Below, piece by piece: positions 59,974-64,000 of a stretch of DNA of 64,000 bases (position 1 is its first letter; every line of letters begins with the position of its first letter). Both the position numbers and the translations under genes were made by a program. Below the pieces are notes generated by a model, which saw only the letters and a program-made list of their open reading frames with translations, did not search any database and was not told the DNA's origin. Source of the DNA: Lutraria lutraria (lineage: Eukaryota; Mollusca; Bivalvia; Venerida; Mactridae); assembly GCA_964023205.1 (NCBI GenBank), contig OZ026851.1:17739528-17803527 (forward strand). Direction: 5' to 3'.

Positions 59974-60600
59974 AGCACCATACGGTTAACTACATGTGTT
60001 TATACCACAGACAGCACCATACGGTTAACTACATGTGTTTATACCACAGACAGCACCATACGGTTAACTACATGTGTTTATACCACAGACAGCACCATAC
60101 GGTTAACTACATGTGTTTATATCACAGACAGCACCATACGGTTAACTACATGTGTTTATACCACAGACAGCACCATACGGTTAACTACATGTGTTTATAC
60201 CACAGACAGCACCATACGGTTAACTACATGTGTTTATACCACAGACAGCACCATACGGTTAACTACATGTGTTTATATCACAGACAGCACCATACGGTTA
60301 ACTACATGTGTTTATATCACAGACAGCACCATACGGTTAACTACATGTGTTTATACCACAGACAGCACCATACGGTTAACTACATGTGTTTATACCACAG
60401 ACAGCACCATACGGTTAACTACATGTGTTTATACCACAGACAGCACCATACGGTTAACTACATGTGTTTATACCACAGACAGCACCATACGGTTAACTAC
60501 ATGTGATTATACCACAGAAAGCACCATACGGTTAACTACATGTGTTTATACCACAGACAGCACCATACGGTTAACTACATGTGTTTATACCACAGACAGC
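59974..60600. repeat. 39-bp minisatellite, 16 copies
   Basis: The unit AGCACCATACGGTTAACTAC + ATGTGTTTATACCACAGAC repeats 16 times. Only TACC/TATC (units 4, 8 and 9) and two changes in unit 14 vary. Since 39 is a multiple of 3 and the unit lacks stops in two frames, long frames of 186 and 237 codons open over it, encoding pure 13-residue repeats (STIRLTTCVYTTD in one). No start context, splice site or unique domain supports them as genes. Confidence 0.95.
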
Positions 60601-61300
60601 ATCCAACGCATGACAACCAAATTCTTGTATATTACATATTTTATTTCTACATCAAATGTAAAACAATATAGTTATTAACAATACAAGCAAATTAACAAAC
60701 TACGAACAATACGCGAAAGAACTGCAACAGAACGGACATATACTCATTATAGAAATACATAAAGGGATAAAACAATGCAAACAACGTCAGGTAACAAAAT
60801 CAACGATAAAAGCAACACCTAAGATACACCAAACCTCATGAGCTCACGCAAAAAAAACAGCTTCTTTAAATTTACGATGACACGTATACACATACAATGG
60901 TAGTACAATACGTCATTGCGCACCTGCCTCTTCTAAGATGAAATGTGTTTTTATTGTAATACAATGTAACTCGTAAAAGTAAAGGAAGAAAATATAGAGC
61001 ACCAAGGAATTGTTATTGTAACTAAAAGAATTGTAAAAACAGTTCATGGTGTTAATGTCTCATCTAGGCGTGAAAACGGGATAAAATATTTTTTTGAATG
61101 GTCCCACCCGGATGTTTGCCACAAAAATGAAAAAAACAAAACAATTACCTTTAGATCAAACATTCTAACCACAAATTTTCTTCACAACATCATAGCATAC
61201 AGTTGTAAATCCTTGGTGCGCTACATCATTTTAAACTTTACTTAAATGATTTAATACAAAAATAAGGCAAAATACATGTGAGTCGAGAGATGATATTTAC
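60601..61300. other. No exon found
   Basis: AT-rich sequence between the 39-bp minisatellite and the 61301-61418 exon candidate. The next exon of that gene model should lie here or further left, but no convincing one was seen. Confidence 0.4.
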
Positions 61301-61418
61301 CGATAGAAGGTCCAGGAGATATCAACTGATGACGTAGTGTACGACCATTGGCATAGCTATAGATGAAAAAAGTTTCAATCCGGACCGCAGTCACCAGATA
61401 TTTAGCAACACGAAAATC
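61301..61418 (-). CDS. Candidate 118-nt internal exon of the right-hand minus-strand gene
   Basis: On the minus strand, TACTGTTGTTTAG precedes 118 nt that stay open only in the phase-0 frame. They begin DFRVAKYLVTAVRIETFFIY and end LRHQLISPGPSI, followed by the donor GTAAAT. The mixed, charged sequence is coding-like compared with the flanks. It starts in phase 0 and ends in phase 1. It follows the candidate at 61710-61826 in transcription order with matching phase. The downstream exon was not found; the 39-bp minisatellite lies beyond. Confidence 0.4.
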
Positions 61419-61709
61419 CTAAACAACAGTAAATAAACAATAAAACACACAGAAACGACTCAACAATTACGAGACAAACGAAATAACTGGTAAATATTCG
61501 TAATAGCTTACCTTAACACAATAAATAAAATGCATTGAACATTAAAATCAGCACAGTGACGTTTCAGTTAAAATGAGATTTAGCCAACAAAATTAATGTC
61601 TTTTTATGTATCTTTGAATAATTCAAAGCTATATTCAAATGTACATACTATAACGTTGTAGATCAAGAAGAAGAAAAAGAATCCTCGTCGACAATACCCG
61701 TATTATTAC

Positions 61710-61826
61710 TTCCAGTATGTATTGTATGAAATTGTATCTTTTATATTCTATTGACGTTGTAAGTGTGACGTTTGGTATGAGTCGTAATGGTTTGGCAGTG
61801 AAAACATATTTCTTTGTAGAAAGTTC
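61710..61826 (-). CDS. Candidate 117-nt internal exon of the right-hand minus-strand gene
   Basis: On the minus strand the acceptor TGTAATATTCAG opens ELSTKKYVFTAKPLRLIPNV and continues to FIQYILE, then a GTAATA donor, 39 codons in phase 0 at both ends. The frame runs further to a stop at 61635, so an unspliced reading is possible. One N-glycosylation sequon (NVT) is present. Phases match both the possible donor at 62810 and the acceptor at 61418. Product not recognised by itself. Confidence 0.33.
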
Positions 61827-62095
61827 CTGAATATTACAATATGCATTTACCGGGGATCTGTTTCCTAGATCATCCAACGAGGAATTAATTAATATTTCAA
61901 TACAAATTCACAGTACGACCACCACGAAATGAAAAAGAATACACTTACGTGCAATGGGACAGAAAAGATACAAAAAAATGAATACTAAACATTCATCACT
62001 AAAGAACTAGATATCATACACACTAACAACATCAATTCAATGTAATTATTAATCTTCATTACATGTATTTACATCTACGTGCAGCTTAAGACATC

Positions 62096-62200
62096 GTCAT
62101 AAAGAAAGACCCATGTCTGTGATCTTGACTTTGTTGAGTCAGACTCGACGTTTGTGCGCGACACAAACTCTATCATTCGCTTGTCTTTTAATGATTCCAA
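62096..62200 (-). CDS. Small coding-like ORF, MIEFVSRTNVES...
   Basis: On the minus strand an open frame with an ATG reads MIEFVSRTNVESDSTKSRSQ, then TWVFLYDDVLSCT and a stop. It is more GC-rich and CpG-rich than its surroundings. Upstream in frame, a stop occurs within about 12 codons. It might be a terminal exon, a 5' exon or a small ORF of the neighbouring minus-strand gene. Splice sites around it are poor. Coordinates are accurate to a few codons. Confidence 0.2.
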
Positions 62201-62694
62201 TTGTTAGTGTGGGTCATCTTCGCTGGAGAAGGTTGGTGTATTAATTTTGCTTAGGTGTGTTGTTTTTGTGACGGTCTGTATTTAACATGTATGTTGCCTA
62301 TAGATGCATTTTGATGTGAGCCGGGATAGTTAATGATTCAGGGAAGTATTTTCAAAAATCTATTTAAATTAAAAATTAATTTAGTTAGTGTTAAATGCAT
62401 AATACATCAACATAGATATCGTAGGGGTTTTTTAAGTAGCAATTACAAAGCTTATATACAAACTAGGGAATTACTAGTATTAGATTAACATAGTTCTAAT
62501 AATCTCAAACGTATGACTGTTTATATTGATACGGTTGTATTACATGTATTTACTACGGATGTGAATTATAAGCATTGGAATACGTCGATACGTCATATTC
62601 AGTATACACGACGTTTCTTTTTTTTAATTGAATATATATTTGAAACAACTTAACTTCAACGAAACCGTTACGGAGAAGAGAATCTTTCTGAATG

Positions 62695-62700
62695 TTTAAT
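62695..62700 (-). promoter_or_regulatory. Possible polyadenylation signal ATTAAA
   Basis: ATTAAA on the minus strand about 25 bp after the TAG that closes the 62724-63467 frame. It would serve a transcript that ends in that exon. AT-rich context makes chance likely. Confidence 0.25.
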
Positions 62701-62723
62701 CGTATGCAATTCATATGGAAACA

Positions 62724-63467
62724 CTAAAAGAGTTTTGTCATGTAAATTATCGCCAAGTATTGAACAATAATTATGTGAGGAGATATTTTTATAGAATTGT
62801 TTGATGTCACTCTGTAAAACCCAGAATCTTCCAGACAAACTACACCGTTTCCGTTGTCATCAACTGCGTATTCCCATTCAAATAGAGTTTTATTTGTTAT
62901 TGAGTTAAATAGAGTCTTGTAACCTGGATTAATGTTAATCGAATATTCTGACGGTAACAAGATCATATTATCGCAAAGGTAAAGTTTAGTAATTACTGTT
63001 CGTGAATTCATTTTTCGCTTGCCATTACGATTGATGTATACAGAATGATACTCATGCGTTTTAATTTGTTTAAGCCCTGAAATCTCGACTTGTAACGTTA
63101 TTGTCTCATTGTAAGTCTTCAGAAGCCATGGTTTAGAAATGTAGCTATGTACTCTTGAAATGAAGGACTTTGGATTAAATGGTAAATGAAACAGTATATA
63201 TTGAATTACTACAATATCACGTGTTTGCATTGGTACAGATGTGGCTTTATACAAAACATTGATAATTGTCCAGGAGCTTGGCCACGGTGACATAAGATTT
63301 TGAATGGAGCTGTATAATGTTGAAATGTTGATCATCCTCCCTGAAGAAAGATTTATGACTACAGTGAATCTGTTGGTGTACCATTTGTTGCCTGGAAAAA
63401 AGCAGCCATCTTCTCGGCTAAGTATCTGTGCGAGTGGACAAGAAATTACCCGACATCCTCCTTCTTC
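62724..63467 (-). CDS. Large exon: secreted/extracellular domain, possibly Mth-like or adhesion GPCR ectodomain
   Basis: The longest non-repetitive frame in the window. On the minus strand, CATATATTTTCAG is a strong acceptor at codon 25 of a 271-codon frame, so the exon probably starts EEGGCRVISCPLAQ; the preceding MVMLLSHR... part (to 63539) is then intron. It has five cysteines (CRVISC, GCFFPG, LCDN, VVCLED) and five N-glycosylation sequons (NLS, NIS, NET, NKT, NNS), so it is extracellular. The order LCDNMILLPSEYSI ... FEWEYAVDD ... VVCLEDSGFYR resembles the segment that precedes the first membrane helix in mollusc Mth-like/adhesion GPCRs; this is inference by pattern. The frame ends 17 codons later in a hydrophobic tail (HIIIVQYLAIIYM). 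An ATTAAA lies about 25 bp past the stop. Alternatively, a donor AGA|GTGACA at 62810 would join it to 61826 in phase. Confidence 0.6.
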   Translation of the reverse strand, partial: EEGGCRVISCPLAQILSREDGCFFPGNKWYTNRFTVVINLSSGRMINISTLYSSIQNLMSPWPSSWTIINVLYKATSVPMQTRDIVVIQYILFHLPFNPKSFISRVHSYISKPWLLKTYNETITLQVEISGLKQIKTHEYHSVYINRNGKRKMNSRTVITKLYLCDNMILLPSEYSININPGYKTLFNSITNKTLFEWEYAVDDNGNGVVCLEDSGFYRVTSNNSIKISPHIIIVQYLAIIYMTKLF

Positions 63468-63616
63468 CTGAAAATATATGTTTAATAAAATGTGTAGTAA
63501 ACAGCGTGAAATTGACCGGTGAGATAGCAGCATGACCATTCATTGACACAAATTGCTTTACCAGTTAAGTACTGTAACCCGAACAATACGTAGCAATGTC
63601 CATAGTTCTCACTCAC

Positions 63617-63651
63617 AACAAATCTTGCAAATATTAACCACACATAAATCG
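63617..63651 (-). CDS. Candidate 35-nt exon encoding a hydrophobic leader
   Basis: On the minus strand, the pyrimidine-rich acceptor TTCTACTTCTTAATTTATAG and a strong donor GTGAGT bracket 35 nt reading, after two bases, IYVWLIFARFV. It ends in phase 0, matching the acceptor of the 62724-63467 exon. A hydrophobic core directly before an extracellular domain is what a signal peptide would look like. No ATG is in the exon, so an earlier exon beyond the sequence read here would have to supply it. Confidence 0.28.
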
Positions 63652-64000
63652 CTATAAATTAAGAAGTAGAAATTAAAGTGTAGATTAGTGCGTTCGATAA
63701 AATTTTAATATTTAGATTTTTTGGTGAATTCGATATTTGTACACGCGAATATACATTATACGGAATATATTACGCTAAAATGATAATGGCAGAACGTCTG
63801 GACTTGGCAATAAATAATGTACAATATATATTACTTTTCTATATTTATGGTGTTATTCAATATGTGTCGTGTTGGTAATGATAAGGATATGTTTGTCTCG
63901 GATTTCTCGTAATCGGTTTTTATTTCAGTGTAGTCATAAATTAATTATGTTTAATTACCACAGTCACTACATACGGACGCGATCAAAGTCAACAGTCTCT
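63652..64000. other. Right end of window, no gene seen
   Basis: AT-rich. If the minus-strand gene model is right, its first exon and promoter lie here or beyond the window edge. No clear start exon was found. Confidence 0.4.

Noticed and set aside
59946..60678. Two long repeat proteins (186 and 237 codons)
   Set aside because: Both frames come from the same 39-bp minisatellite, whose length is a multiple of 3. There is no leader, splice site or unique domain.

Overview
The window looks like a non-coding-dominated piece of a lophotrochozoan, most likely bivalve or gastropod mollusc, nuclear genome. The flanks are AT-rich, long open frames are almost absent, introns appear to have GT/AG ends, and tRNA-derived SINEs, hAT-like and pogo-like non-autonomous elements and several MITE families are dense. 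Short motifs that I associate with mollusc genomes (AGTTATCTCCCTT-type blocks, the AAGGGCCATAACTC block, the TGACCTTTGAACTCC/GGGAGTTGCGC repeat) recur. No bacterial operon, rRNA, intact tRNA gene or CRISPR array is seen.

Layout. 1-28.4 kb: AT-rich DNA, probably introns and intergenic sequence, with dispersed elements: a perfect 31-bp-arm hairpin element (919-985), a foldback MITE (3.25-3.48 kb, partial relative at 6.66 kb), a hAT-like element with a perfect 8-bp target duplication (8326-9403), a MITE pair with TTAAAGTCCCAT-type ends (10.3 and 19.5 kb), a minisatellite-carrying MITE family (6.9, 11.9 and 16.5-18.0 kb, the last interrupted by a 938-bp pogo-like element), SINEs (2.8, 10.6, 11.6, 12.9 and 26.7 kb), and several minisatellites. 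Small pieces with good splice sites on the minus strand (28.43-28.58, 21.96-22.06, 19.18-19.23, 7.82-7.86 and 4.36-4.40 kb) fit one another in phase and may be exons of one minus-strand gene running leftwards away from the satellite. I do not recognise its product.

29.16-58.93 kb: one uninterrupted head-to-tail satellite of about 692 copies of a 43-bp unit. Its left end continues without a break into a tRNA-like SINE head. Every unit is the A-box half of that SINE, and the B-box half is present once only. The array has diagnostic variants and nested higher-order repeats of 3, 4, 6, 10 and 26 units, plus displaced block duplications, so its expansion history can be read from the sequence. This is the most striking object in the window.

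58.93-64 kb: unique AT-rich sequence, a 39-bp x 16 minisatellite (59974-60600) that opens two long but spurious reading frames, and a probable minus-strand gene whose largest exon (62724-63467) encodes a cysteine-bearing, sequon-rich extracellular domain. That domain resembles the region just before the membrane helices of Mth-like/adhesion GPCRs. Smaller phase-compatible exon candidates lie on both sides of it. All gene calls come from reading the sequence alone and are tentative; the repeat calls are directly visible.
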